From: Ascochyta rabiei
Lineage: Eukaryota > Ascomycota > Dothideomycetes > Pleosporales > Didymellaceae
Assembly: GCF_004011695.2 (NCBI RefSeq)
Contig: NC_082405.1
Span: forward strand, 3,161,001-3,225,000
Reading direction: 5' to 3'
Length of the DNA: 64,000 bases
Part shown: piece by piece, positions 23,211 through 34,856 of the stretch
How positions within the stretch are numbered: position 1 is the first letter of the stretch
Layout: each line of letters starts with the position of its first letter
Made by a program: the position numbers and the translations under genes
Notes under the pieces: model-generated
What the model was told of the DNA's origin: nothing
The model's database searches: none
The model's input: the letters and a program-made list of their open reading frames with translations, nothing else

Positions 23211-26200
23211 ATGGCCACAATCAAGCCCATTGAGGGGCGCTCCGTCCACCAGATCCAGTCCGGGCAGGTCATTGTCGACCTGCAGTCGGTCTGCAAAGAA
23301 CTCGTCGAGAACAGCATCGATGCAGGCGCCACCTCGATCGGTACGCATTCTTGCCGTCAATGCTGATGACTGATCGCTCCGTGAAGGCTGACTGGCGATG
23401 CAGAGGTCCGCTTCAAGAACAACGGTCTCGATGCCATCGAGGTACAAGATAATGGCGCCGGCATCGCACCGGCCGACTACGACACGATAGCCCTCAAGCA
23501 CTACACGTCCAAGCTCTCCACCTACGACGACCTCACATCCCTTCAGACCTTTGGCTTCCGCGGTGAAGCGCTGTCTTCGTTATGTGCGCTCTCCAAGTTC
23601 CACATCGTCACGGCCCGAGCAACCGACGGCCCAAGAGGCACCAGACTTGATTTCGACCAGTCTGGGAAGCTCAAAGGGACATCAATAGTGGCGGCCAAGC
23701 AGGGCACGACAGTCGTAGTGGAGACGCTCTTCTACAACCTGCCTGTGCGGCGAAAGGAGCTGGAGAAGAACATCAAACGGGAGTACAACAAGGTGCTGGC
23801 ATTGCTGAATGCATATGCATGTATCAGCGTAGGCGTCAAGTTCTCTGTGACCAACCTAATGTCCAAGGGGAAGAAGACCATCGCCTTTTCCACCAATGCC
23901 AACCCCAGCACAAGAGTGAACATCTCGAATGTGTACGGAGCAAAGACGGTTGCAGCTCTTATCCCTCTCGATCTTGACTTCAGCATGGAGCCCTCTGATC
24001 GACCAGGCCCTACACAGAGCGCTAGAAACCGGAGTACACAAGAAGACTTGGGGTCACGGAAAGTCAGGATTGTCGGCCACATTTCGCGGCCTGTTGTTGG
24101 CGAGGGACGCCAGACGCCAGACCGCCAGATGTTCTTTGTCAACTCACGGCCCTGCAACCTACCTCAAGTAGCCAAAGCTTTCAACGAAGTGTACAAGTCG
24201 TACAACACAACACAGTCACCCTTCATCTTCGCCGACATACAACTTGACACCGAAGCATACGATGTCAACGTCAGCCCGGATAAGCGGACAATTATGCTGC
24301 ACGATCAGATGACCTTACTAGAGAGCTTGAAGGAATCTTTGGCCGAGTTGTTTGCTGGTCACGATCAAAGCGTGCCCCAGGCGCAGCTGCTCGGGAAGCA
24401 GCAGTCTACCTTCAAACCACCATCCATGCAGTCTCGAGGTAGCACACTATCGGTTGCAGCAGATGACCGCGGTGATGTTGACGTTGCAGTCGAGGCACAT
24501 TCTGAGAACCGAAATAGAGAGAGCGTGCGTACAAATGCTGAGGCGCCGAATGGTGCTTTTCCAGGTTTTGTCAAGGCAAGTTTGATCGAGAGCTTTGCAG
24601 AACGGGATGCCCGAGATCGAGTGGTCAGACGGCCGTCCAGGCGCCACCCAAGCAGTTCGCCAGATAACAGTAAGGCGATAGAGGGTCATCCTACAGGGAG
24701 GCGGCGAAGTCTGTCACAGGAAGCAGACCGCACGGCGAATGAGCCTCGTCAGCGATCTCAATCACCATTGTTCGAACCCGAGCAGCCGGGATCACCGTGT
24801 CGAATTGGGTTGGGGCCACCTCCCAGAGATGTGCAGGACTTCAATGCTCGTATTGCGGCTATACATGCGCGACAAGTTGAGCGTGAGCGATCACCTAGAT
24901 CGCCAGGCCCCACCCCGGCAGACACTACGAACGACGAGGAGCCTATTCCAACCGTCAAGCAAACACCTCAGAAAGCGTTTCCGCAAAGCAGTATACAAAA
25001 CGCCTTCGATCGTATGCGTCCCATGCGAACACCTATCCAGCAAGCGACAGTCACCGTGGGAGACTTTACGACAACAACCACTATTGGAAGTGGCAGTCAG
25101 TCAAGATCTGCTAAACGAGCAAGGATTCATACACCTAAATTTTCCTTGACCGGTACACCCTTGAGCCAAAACCCGAAAGTGTCACTGTTCACGAAAAGCC
25201 TTCGAGGCTTTGCAGCGCCTGGTACACAGACTCAGGGTAGTGACGAAGAAGAGGATGAAGATCAGAACAGCAGCATGCCAATGACATTGCATACGCCCAC
25301 GCGGCAGATGCGAGCGGTATCAAAAGCTTTTGAAGAGCCTCGGACCGATGACCTGATGGAGTCTTCAAGTGCGCCACCACCTCCTGAAACCGCGGTGGAG
25401 CAGCCGCTCGATAGCGACGTAGCTATGCCTGATGCTCATGAAGCAGAGGGTTTTGATGGAGAGTACATCGATGAAGAGGAGAAGAAAGCTCGCGAAGAGG
25501 CGAGAATCGTGCGGCTAATTGCTGAGGCCGAAGAGGCAGCTGCTCGCCCAACAGAGATGAACCTTAAGCGGGCGAACAAGCTGTTCAAAGTGTCTCACAA
25601 CAAACACTCGACTATTCATCTTGAACGCGTTGTCGAGACGGATGTCACATCGATAGCGCGGCATCTTCGCAATATCCAGGCAGGCTTTGTCATTGCAGGA
25701 GCAGATACAGGCGCAGCAGCCGCACTACCCACGAGCACGCAACTAAACAAAGAGGACCCGGAAGAGCGATTGAGTCTTACGGTGAGCAAGGCGGACTTCA
25801 ACGAGATGCAGGTCATCGGCCAGTTCAATCTGGGCTTCATCATCGCAGTTCGACCTCCTACCTCCACATCGCCGACCTCAGACCTCTTCATCATCGATCA
25901 GCACGCCTCAGATGAGAAGTACAACTTCGAACGTCTCTCCGGCAGTACTGTGCTCGTCTCCCAGCGGCTCGTACACCCGCATCCTCTTGAACTGACAGCG
26001 GTTGAGGAAGAGATCATTCTGGCCAACGAACATTCCCTGACTGCCAACGGGTTCATTGTTGAAATGGATACGTCGAACGAGGAGCGCCGCGCTAAACTTA
26101 CCAGCCTGCCAATGTCCAAGGAAGTGACGTTTACTCCTACCGATCTCGAAGAGCTTCTCGCCCTAGTCATTGACAACCCACCGTCGTCCTCGACGTCAAC

Positions 26201-26495
26201 GTCAGCGTATATTCCCAGGCCAAGCAAAGTGAGAAAGCTGCTGGCGAGTCGCGCATGCAGGAGTTCAGTCATGATTGGCAAGACGCTGCAGACTGGGCAG
26301 ATGGAGGGCATTGTAAGACACATGGGCAGTATGGACAAGCCGTGGAGCTGTCCGCATGGACGGCCAACCATGAGACATTTGTACGGGTTAGAAAGGTGGG
26401 AAGGGTGGAGTGAGGGCGACGGGGTGGTTGGTGTCGACGTACGGGGCGAGAGGGCGGATTGGGCTGGGTTCTTGAACAAGCATAGAGTCCGATAG
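23211..26495 (+). CDS. PMS1: DNA mismatch repair endonuclease PMS1 (MutL-alpha subunit; mammalian PMS2)
   Basis: Two exons (23211-23340, 23404-26495) give 1073 residues. The start is [20 protein letters not shown]. The N-terminal GHKL ATPase has motif [12 protein letters not shown], motif II DNGAGI, motif III GFRGEAL and the conserved NLPVRRKE further on. A long disordered linker (about residues 350-780, Ser/Pro/Arg-rich with acidic runs) follows. The C-terminal endonuclease has [12 protein letters not shown], fitting DQHA-X2-E-X4-E, near residue 872, plus ACR (about 992) and CPHGRP (about 1025), the metal-binding motifs of active PMS2-type proteins. It partners MLH1 and nicks the discontinuous strand during mismatch repair. 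About 35 residues follow CPHGRP, a modest species-specific tail. The promoter is shared with the minus-strand gene at 22941 (269 bp). Confidence 0.96.
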
Positions 26496-27284
26496 GATTT
26501 ACGGAGCTTAAACTGCATTGTTGGGGCATACGCACAAGCCTAGATCTAGAGAAGATACGCGTAGACAAAAGTGTATTTCTAAGGACTAATTCATTGTCCG
26601 TATTTCATCGTACGAGGCGCGTACTCGTTCTCCGCGTATAGGTTTTGTGGATGCGCCAATGAGAGAGAGCGCGGTACGAGCACGCAAGCCGTACAAGCTG
26701 GTGTACTCCGAGGGCAACGTCTGGGTCACGGCATGATCATGTTGCGAGTCGATCCTATTTGTGGAGAAGATGTGATGCGCTGGAGTGACACGGTCAGGGC
26801 GCAATTTACCATCAGTCAGCGTACATGGCTGCAGCCAATCACCAGCATGTGGTGCCTGAAAAAAAGGCGAACACCGGGGAGAGTTGTTGCCGCGACCGTT
26901 GATCGTGGATTCGGTCCGGTCGCCGTCGCTCACGTCAAGACTCTTGTTTGAGATTTAGGCATGGTGAGATCCACAGCATGGGAATCTTCACGGCGGCTGC
27001 TTCGACAGTCGTGCTGGACACGCATCATGCACGTCCGGTGCAAGCATGCTAGCGGGAAGGCCGAGAGCCGGGAGGCCGAGAAGCAGACTTCGGCGACTAG
27101 GCAGGACTAGGCATAGTGTCGACGACAGGGCTGCAAAAGGAGCAACGATGAAGGGTCAAGGGTGGCGCCAAGCGGGCAATTAAAGACTGGAGGGGGCCCG
27201 CGGCAACTGTGCAGACAACACTTTGTCCTGGTCCTTGACGCCTCTGCCTCCTTCTGCGCACTCTTGCGATTGTCACCCGACGAC
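26496..27284. other. Intergenic region, PMS1 3' flank and ERG5 promoter
   Basis: These 790 bp separate two plus-strand genes. A minus-strand open frame at 26586-26933 lacks an ATG and a recognisable domain, so I do not call it. The last 300 bp before 27285 are GC-rich and should be the ERG5 promoter and leader. No sterol-response motif could be assigned with confidence. Confidence 0.55.
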
Positions 27285-29126
27285 ATGGCGCTCAACGCGA
27301 GTTTCGTCTCGCCCACGGCTGATGCAAAAGTCGCCCACATCATCACCCAGTTCGACACGGCCGGTCTGCTCTCCACCGTCTTCAATGGCCTCACTTTCTG
27401 GAAGGCGGCGCTCGCGCTGCTGGTGGGCGCTGTTCTCTACGATCAGTGTAAGTGGCCATAGTAAAAAAAACAAAAAAGAGAAGACAAAAAAGGAAAAGTG
27501 AAAGACAGCCTTCTGACGGCGCTGCAGTCATGTACATCTGGCAGAAGGGCTCCATCGTGGGACCTGCCCTGAAGACGCCGTTCATGGGCCCATTCCTCGA
27601 CTCGGTCAACCCCAGCTTCACAAAGTACCACGAGAAATGGTCGTCTGGCGCGCTGAGCTGCGTCTCCGTCTTCCACAAGTACGCCTCCTGCTCCCGCTCC
27701 CGCTCTCGTTTTCGTTTTCGTCTTCGTCTTCGTTCTCACCATTGCTCGTGTGCTCTCTGCGCGCGCATGCTAACCGTGTCTCAACAGGTTCGTCGTCATC
27801 GCCTCGACGCGCGAAATGGCCCGCAAGATCTTCAACTCGCCCGCGTTCGCCAAGCCCTGCGTCGTCGATGCCGCCTACAAGCTCCTGCGCCCGGAGAACT
27901 GGGTCTTCCTCGACGGCAAGGCCCACGTCGACTACCGCAAGGGCCTCAACGGCCTCTTCACCCGCCAGGCGCTCGAGCAGTACCTCCCCGGCCAGGAGGA
28001 AATCTACAACGAGTACTACAAGCGCTTCATCGAGCTCTCCCAGGTCCAGCACAAGGGCGAGCACATCCCCTTCATGCAGGAGTTCCGCCTCTTGATCACC
28101 GCCATCAGCTGCAGGACCTTTGTCGGCCACTACTGCTCCGAGGAGGCCGTCAAGAAGATTGCCGACGACTACTACCTCATCACCGCTGCCCTCGAGCTCG
28201 TCAACTTCCCCATCATCCTGCCCTTCACCAAGAGCTGGTACGGCAAGAAGTGCGCCGACATGGTCCTGGACGAGTTCTCCAAGTGTGCTGCCAAGGCAAA
28301 GGTCCGCATGGCCGCCGGTGGTAAGAAGGAGTGCATCCTCGACTTCTGGGTCGCCAACATGATCGAGTCGGAGAATTACCGCAAGGCCGTCGAGAAGGGC
28401 GAGAAGGTCGAGAAGCCCTCCATGCTCATCCGCTGGTTCACCGACCTTGAAATCTCCATGACTCTTTTCACCTTCCTCTTCGCCTCCCAGGACGCCACCT
28501 CCTCCGCCGCCACCTGGCTGTTCCAAATCATGGCCGACCGTCCCGAGTACCTCGACAAGGTCCGCCAAGAGAACATTGACGCCCGCAACGGCGACATCCA
28601 CGCCGAGATCTCGCTCGACGCGCTTGAGAAGCTGCCCTGGACCCGTGCAGTCGTCAAGGAGGTCCTTCGCTACCGCCCTCCCGTAATCATGGTTCCCTAC
28701 CTCGCCAAGAAGGACTTCCCCCTCACTCCTGAATATACCGTTCCCAAGGGCTCCATGGTCATCCCGACCACCTACATGGCCCTGCATGACGAAGAGGCTT
28801 ACCCTAACCCCGACTCGTACGAGCCCGAGCGCTGGATCACCGGTACTGCGGATCAGCAGACCAAGAACTGGCTCGTGTTCGGTACCGGGCCACATTACTG
28901 CTTGGGCCAGACATACGCGCAGGCCAACCTGATGCTCATGATCGGCAAGGCTAGTATGATGCTTGACTGGAACCACAAGGTTACCGATCTGAGCGAGGAG
29001 ATCAAGGTGTTCGCCACCATCTTCCCTATGGTAAGCCTCGTTACGTTGCTTTTAGACGCAGGACCGTATACTAACACGAACCAGGACGACTGCCTTCTTA
29101 CCTTCAAGGAGCGAACAGCGGCATAA
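27285..29126 (+). CDS. ERG5: Sterol C-22 desaturase, cytochrome P450 CYP61 (ERG5)
   Basis: Four exons (27285-27447, 27528-27678, 27788-29030, 29085-29126) give 532 residues. A membrane anchor lies near residues 35-52 ([15 protein letters not shown]). CYP61-specific blocks are [36 protein letters not shown] and [18 protein letters not shown] (the I-helix). The K-helix ExxR is in [11 protein letters not shown], and the haem loop is [11 protein letters not shown] with Cys near residue 476. The end IKVFATIFP, then [10 protein letters not shown], matches yeast Erg5. It introduces the C22-C23 double bond of ergosterol in the ER. It resembles CYP51 in size, but these blocks are ERG5-type, not CYP51. 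The last intron, three residues before DDCLL, is needed to keep the conserved C-terminus. Confidence 0.95.
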
Positions 29127-29777
29127 ACACACAGCTTTAGCTCGTCATGCGCAACTTTTAGCGATTCTCTGCATTTGCATTCGGCGCACCTTATTCTTGG
29201 TTCTTTGGGGCAAGGCGAACGTCTTTTCTCGTCTTTGCCCCTTTTAGATGTAATGATTGTACACCCTGTCACCTGTCAAAAGGTGGGGGGGCTTGAGATG
29301 ATTTTAGGGTTCTGGTATAGGGACATGATCACGCGTACTGCACGCGGGGGCGAGAGAGACTAGGGGGCGAGGAGGTAATGGTAGGAGCAGTAGATGATAT
29401 CAAGCAAATGTTCAACGTTCAACCAAGCATCCCTAGGTCTTACTGCGTGGCGTGCTGTCTTGGTTCTTGATCTGACTGGCTGAAGATTGTCATGTGCAAC
29501 TGAGACATGCCAAGCATAGATCTGGGAGCTATGACCTAAACTTTTGGACGCGACTACCCTTCGTCACCACCTGCTTCTTCTTCGCTCCACGCTTAATATA
29601 TGATTTTCACGGCGCAGAGATTATAGGAAATAGTCCTGCGACTTCATCGATACTAGTCTTTGAACCATAGGAGACTCACCGACTAGACGACTTCCCCACC
29701 TGGGGCCTTACTCGCAGCGCCCACCAGACATATACAGTCACTGGCACTACAACACGACCAGCGCTGCATCCTCCGAT
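29127..29777. other. Intergenic region between ERG5 and the Ctk2-like cyclin gene
   Basis: About 650 bp between two plus-strand genes. It has a short G-run near 29284 and AT-rich stretches but no gene, repeat array or RNA that I can support. Confidence 0.6.
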
Positions 29778-31065
29778 ATGGCGCCCTCCGCCACTCCCTC
29801 AGAACACGAGTCTTCACGCGTCGGACCCCACCCTTCATATATTGAGATCGCCAAACCCTACATCCTCCAGTCGCGCATCCAAACATGTCTCACCTCCCTC
29901 TCCATGACCGACGCCAAGGAAGATGCCGTGCGCCTGCAAGGCGTGACGTGGATCGACGCGGTACGCCGAGCGTTATCGCTGCCAATCCGCACATTCAACA
30001 CGGCGGTCATCTACTATCACAAGTTTAGGCTGCTGCACGGGGACAACGAGTACAACTGGGCGGATGCGAGCGCGGCAGCATTGTTCACGGCCTGCAAGAT
30101 TGAGGACACGCTCAAGAAGAGCAGGGAGATTCTATGCGCGAGTTGGAATCTAAAGGTCGGGCCTGGAGAGGCGCTGAGCAGCGACGATCCACGGTTCGAA
30201 AACCACTCCAAGCAAATCATCGGCCTAGAGAGACTCATGTTGGAGAGCGCCAGCTTTGACTTCCGCAACAGATATCCGCAGAAACTCATGGTCAAGCTTG
30301 CACGAGCGGTCAAGTTCGATCAGCACAACGAAGCGAAGACGGCCTGGAATTTGAGCGTGGATCTGTACAGGACGTTTGCGCCGCTCAAACAGAGCACGCC
30401 GACGCTGGCGATTGCGTGCTTAGAGCTGGCGGCACGATTGCACGAAAGGGATGCAGAGGCGCTGGTGGACAGAGGCGCGTGCAGGTACGCAAAGTGGGCT
30501 ACAAGCAGAGGGGAGGTCATGGGTACGTCTCTAATCCCGCATCTCTAGTATTTGTGCGATGTTTAAAGGGCGCACAAGCTAACACACGCTAGAAACACTT
30601 CTTGACCTCCTCGATCTCTACACGCACCACCGCTCTTCGACTTCAATCGGCCCCCTCTACCCCCTCGAAACATTTATAAACATTCGTATCACCCTCAACA
30701 CTGAAGCTTCGCGCCTCTCACTACCTCGCTACACTCCCTACGCCTCCGAAGCGTCTGCCTCACCCACTGCCTCTTCCACCCCAAAGACAGCCACAAATGG
30801 CTCAAAACCTCAACCACGAAACGGCATCGACACAATAAGTCCCAACACCCCTGATACCCCAGGAACGATCTCTCCCGGCCAGCCGCCAGCTAGTGCAATC
30901 GGCGTGAGAGGTCAGAACGGGACGGTCAGATTCATGCTGGACGCAGCGCGTGCAAGGGATGAAGCCGTCGAGGTTGACAAATACCACAAGATCGAGGAAG
31001 AAGAGTACGAAGTGGAGGTCCCTAACGACCGGGCTGATGATGCAGAAAGGCGCAGGGTGCGTTAA
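29778..31065 (+). CDS. CTK2: Cyclin of the CTD kinase I complex (Ctk2-like)
   Basis: Two exons (29778-30522, 30593-31065) give 405 residues. The N-terminal half is a cyclin box: YIEIAKPYILQSRIQTCL, then TFNTAVIYYHKFRLLHGDNE with WADASAAALFTACKIEDTLK (first fold), then LMLESASFDFRNRYPQKLMV and LAIACLELAARLHER (second fold). This pattern fits Ctk2, which with Ctk1 and Ctk3 phosphorylates Ser2 of the RNA polymerase II CTD. The C-terminal part is Ser/Thr/Pro-rich, ending in a charged segment (KYHKIEEEEYEVEVP). The stop at 31063-31065 may be bypassed: a GTGCGT donor just before it and an acceptor at about 31159 would add about 90 basic residues. I prefer the simple end. Confidence 0.82.
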
Positions 31066-31765
31066 GTATGCTATTGGATCTTGCAATTTGAAATTTGCGT
31101 CTGAAGTCTTGCGTGTTGCACTGCAGAGCTTGCACGTGCATACTGAACTCTGACAATAGGGCAAACAAGGAAGAGAGGGCGCGAGAAAGTACCAGCAGAC
31201 GTCCAGACAGTGTGAGCGCGACCACAACGAGGAGCAAAACACTGCAGTCACGAATTGCCACGCGGCCTCGCAACGATACGATGCTACTTGGAGTGCTCCA
31301 TCATCGGCGAAACAAGCACCCGTTCAGCGTCGCGGCTTTGCAGCCTCGTCTAATGCGCTGCTTATTGGGTTGAATGGGCGGGGGAGACGGCTCGCGTGGG
31401 CAAGGCTGAGGATGGCGCGGGGAGAGAAGAGCGTATGGTGAGATGAGATGTTCGGTAGTGCGAAGCCTGCGGGCGAATGGACCGATCGATGCTCAGCATG
31501 CTACCAGTGCATTCCAAGTCGCGACTGCAACATGCAGAATTTGGCTCGCTTGTAGCCTCGAGCTTCCAGGCGGCAGGCGCGAAACGGTAGAGACGAGGAG
31601 GGGCGAAGTGCAAGCGTGACGTATCTGACAAGCCACTTTCACGACCAGCCTGTGCAAGCGTTGTTCCCACCGATTATCAAACCAACACGATTCTTGTCTC
31701 ATTCGAAGCTTTTCACCCCGTCCTCTTCTCTGACAAACGATGCCAGCACCATCTAACCTACAGAT
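31066..31765. other. Intergenic region between the cyclin gene and the kinase gene
   Basis: These 700 bp may include an extra 3' exon of the cyclin gene (about 31160-31440, open and rich in Arg and Gln). The remaining 300 bp before 31766 should be the kinase promoter. No repeat or RNA gene is seen. Confidence 0.5.
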
Positions 31766-33798
31766 ATGATGAAATTTACGCGCGAAGAGACCGCGGCAGC
31801 TCTTGATCAGCTGATCCCACGGCCACCGTTCGATAATATTTGGCAAATGTCAGAAGCCGAACTTCTATCTGTTCAAAAAGTTCTTTGCTTGCACGAATCT
31901 TATGGATCATGGGCGCAAAGCCCTCGTCTGTACACATTGTTGCACATGCTGCAATGTGACCAGACAGTTCTCGACCAATTGCAACGCGCAAACATCACCG
32001 ACTTCTGGCTACCCATTGACGAACCGACACTCGTCAGATTCGGTGTTAAGATCAAAATTGCGGACTTTCTTCGTGTACAACAATTTGTGCTTTCAGATCC
32101 CATCTACATGAGCAACGTAGTGCTGCTGGAAACATCGCAAGTACATCGGCACCTACAGTCTGGCGAGGAACATCTCTTGGACATGGAGCACATCAACGAT
32201 GGTGCGTCTGCAAGAGTGTTTCGTGTGAAACACAAAGTATCAGGTAAGATATTTGCGTGCAAACGTGCTCCTCGCGGCATCATACGATTTCAACAAGATC
32301 GTCTCCGGCTCTTTGTCCAAGAACTGGATATACTACGACGTCTGAACCACCGACACATTATTCGGCTCGTTACAAGCTACACTGATATGGACACATTCGC
32401 TCTTGTCCTACATCCTGTAGCCGATGAATCTCTCAAATCTATGCTCAACCGCCCGCTCTCGGTGGCAGAGCTTTCCATCTTGCGTCAATCTTTTGGGTGT
32501 TTGATATCGGCCTTGGTTTATCTACACGAAGAGCGACAAGTGCGGCACAAAGACATCAAACCCGACAACATATTGCTGGACCGTGACCGGATTTACCTTT
32601 GCGATTTTGGGATATCTCTTGACTGGTCTGAAATCGGAGAGGCCACTACCCACGGGAAACCGTTCCAACGAACAATTGGGTACTGTGCACCTGAGGTAAT
32701 CAGTTGGCAATCACGCAACGATGCGTCAGACATATGGTCAATGGGCCGGGTATTCTGCGACATGATCACCGTTATAAGAGGATGCTCACTTTCAGAGATG
32801 CTGGAGCACAATGGAGGAGGGTTGTACGGGATTTATGAAAACCCCGAAGCTATGAAAACCTGGCTTCTCGAGCTCAAAGACGAAGACAGCTGCTCTGCTG
32901 ACAATTTACCTCTTGCATGGGCTCAGGATATGGTATGTTCTATCACATATTGCAGGAGTTCATACCCCGTGCTTACTGTTGACAGATTGCCACTAGACCA
33001 GCAAGTAGACCGACAGCTAGCACCATGGCGGCGAGAATGCTTGCCGAGACACCCGATCCTTCTCTCTCCCATACCTATGTGGCGCCGTGCTGCCGAGTTC
33101 ACCTAAAAGATCTCCCCAGCGCATCTAGCAGGAGAGTCATTATGCCGCGCTGTGCCCTCTCACTCTCAAACGTTGTCACTGTCATTGACCAAATGCATAC
33201 GAGTGAGAAGCAGTTTTTATCTGCTCGTCGCGATGTCTCCAGCCCACGACCAAACAGTCCCGTCAAGTCACCGACTCAACAGATTGACCCGACGCCGGAT
33301 TCTGCCCGCTTGACCAATCCCCCGTTTACCAATGACAAATTACCTCTTGTTCAAAATCACTCGCCTCAAAAGACTACTACCGCCAACAAGGAAGCTAATA
33401 AGACCGTTGAGAAAGGATTGATTAAAAAGTCACTCTGGAGCGATTTGTATCGTACAGGCGATGTTGTGATCACGCTCTCCGACGGCGACCACTCAGCCTC
33501 AGTTTGTATATCATGTTCGGTTGTCGATGCAGACTATCTACTGTTGACGTCCTGGTCTTGGGCTTTCGACGGGAAGTTTTATCGTCGAATACAGGAGATA
33601 GCACTTCTTTGGCCATCCAACACGAACACAGTCAAAATCTCTGAGCTGGGGTGTTACCCTCTCAGGTTGGATGAATCGGGGCTTGCAGAGGCGCTGCCAC
33701 TGCGCGGACGCGTGTTCTGGTCCTGTCGAACGAAGCGTTGTATTAGCTACCATCCAGCATCGGAGGGAGCTGAGCTACACGATGTAGGCCGGCTTTAG
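31766..33798 (+). CDS. Protein kinase domain protein with a C-terminal DUF7025-like segment
   Basis: Two exons (31766-32932, 32986-33798). Residues 1-130 are a helical region seen before many fungal orphan kinases. The kinase domain follows: ATP-binding Lys in IFACKRAP, catalytic loop VRHKDIKPDNILL (HKD instead of HRD), CDFGIS, the CAPEV activation-segment end and subdomain XI ATRPASRPTASTMAARM, which is restored only by the intron. A linker of about 100 disordered residues leads to LYRTGDVVITL, WAFDGKFYRRIQEIAL and CYPLRLDESGLAEALPLRGR. I recognise these as the region normally found in front of fungal AAA+ ATPases (DUF7025-type). Read without a further intron the frame stops at 33798. A 48-nt intron (33784-33831) would extend it into the segment described next. 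Confidence 0.6.
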
Positions 33799-33831
33799 TC
33801 CTACCATCAACGGCTATACTGATTTTGGCAG

Positions 33832-34856
33832 ATGCGATTACGTTACATGGTAGATGTGAATACATACTACAGACTACACCCGTCGAATGTCGAATCCTCG
33901 AATCACATCTATCTCGACATCGACTTGAAGCAGAACAATGAACCACCCAATGGCATATTTGCTCTTCTCTACCAGCGAAGATAAAGGCTTTCAGCTTCCA
34001 CGACAAGGCTTGGCGCGAGTTTTCCCCCGATAACGTCAGAGACTCCGGCTGACGTTGAGTATTAGATGACTTGAGTGTGCGTTACATCCAAGCTCCGCTA
34101 TGGAATACCGATCTCTTCCAAAATCTCGTACTTAGACGTGGCAAGAAGGAGATGATCAAGGCACTGGTCACTACTCACACAAAAAGAAGGCCAGGTACCA
34201 AGTCCGACTTGACAGAGGGAAAAGGCAATGGAGTTTCCATTCTGCTGCAAGGGGGGCCGGGGACTGGGAAGACATTTACTGCAGAAAGTCTTGCAGAGCT
34301 TACCCAAAGACCACTGTACCGAGTGACGTACAGCGATATCGGAACCAAGCCGGATACGGTAGAGAAAGGACTCAAGGCAGTGCTTTGCCTAGCAACTGCT
34401 TGGAACTGCATCATTCTTCTTGATGATGCTGACGTCTTGCTTCAGCGATTCTCGAGAATGGATCTCGAACGCGATGCTTTGGTCTCGGCGATTTCACACA
34501 TGCTAGAATACCATGACGGAATCATGATTCTTGCAACGAGTCGTCTCGATACCATCGACGAAGCAGTGCGATCACGCATACAATCAACGATCCACTACCC
34601 AGAGGTTGCAGGAGACGTTAGATTGGAAATATGGGACAACTTACTGAACCTGCTCAAAGAAGGAGAAGACGAAATTGACATATGGGATATAAGAGAATGG
34701 CTAAAATTCCATACGGGATTACGGCTGGATGGGCGACAGATCAGAAACGCAATAGCTACCGCACGACAACTAGCGCGATACGAAGAGGAGGGGCTGAATT
34801 CCCGACATGTTGAGCAGGCTATTGGTACCATTTTAGAGGCCGAGAAAGAAGTCTAA
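33832..34856 (+). pseudogene. AAA+ ATPase segment, apparently the broken 3' half of the kinase-DUF7025-AAA gene
   Basis: From 33832 the frame gives RYMVDVNTYYRLHPS, the usual continuation of DUF7025-type proteins, then runs to TAA at 33982. The next conserved block, AKIKAFSFHDKAWREF, is in another frame, as if two bases had been gained in the CT-rich run at 33962-33970. In that second frame TGA codons occur at 34050 and 34056. The frame is open again from about 34065 to the stop at 34856, with Walker A GGPGTGKT, Walker B CIILLDDAD (Asp where Glu is usual), sensor 1 ILATSRLD and arginine-finger-like RSRIQ. A remnant GCTGAC...TATTAG looks like an intron end without a usable donor. Sequencing error at one site is possible; three lesions favour a decaying gene. 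Confidence 0.55.

Noticed and set aside
27618..28976. A 452-codon minus-strand open frame across ERG5
   Set aside because: Antisense shadow; composition is Gly/Val/Leu/Asp-rich, as expected from reversed third-position C/G codons.
27285..29126. Reading the P450 as CYP51 (ERG11)
   Set aside because: Size and membrane anchor would fit, but the blocks [36 protein letters not shown] and the C-terminal IKVFATIFP are those of CYP61/ERG5.
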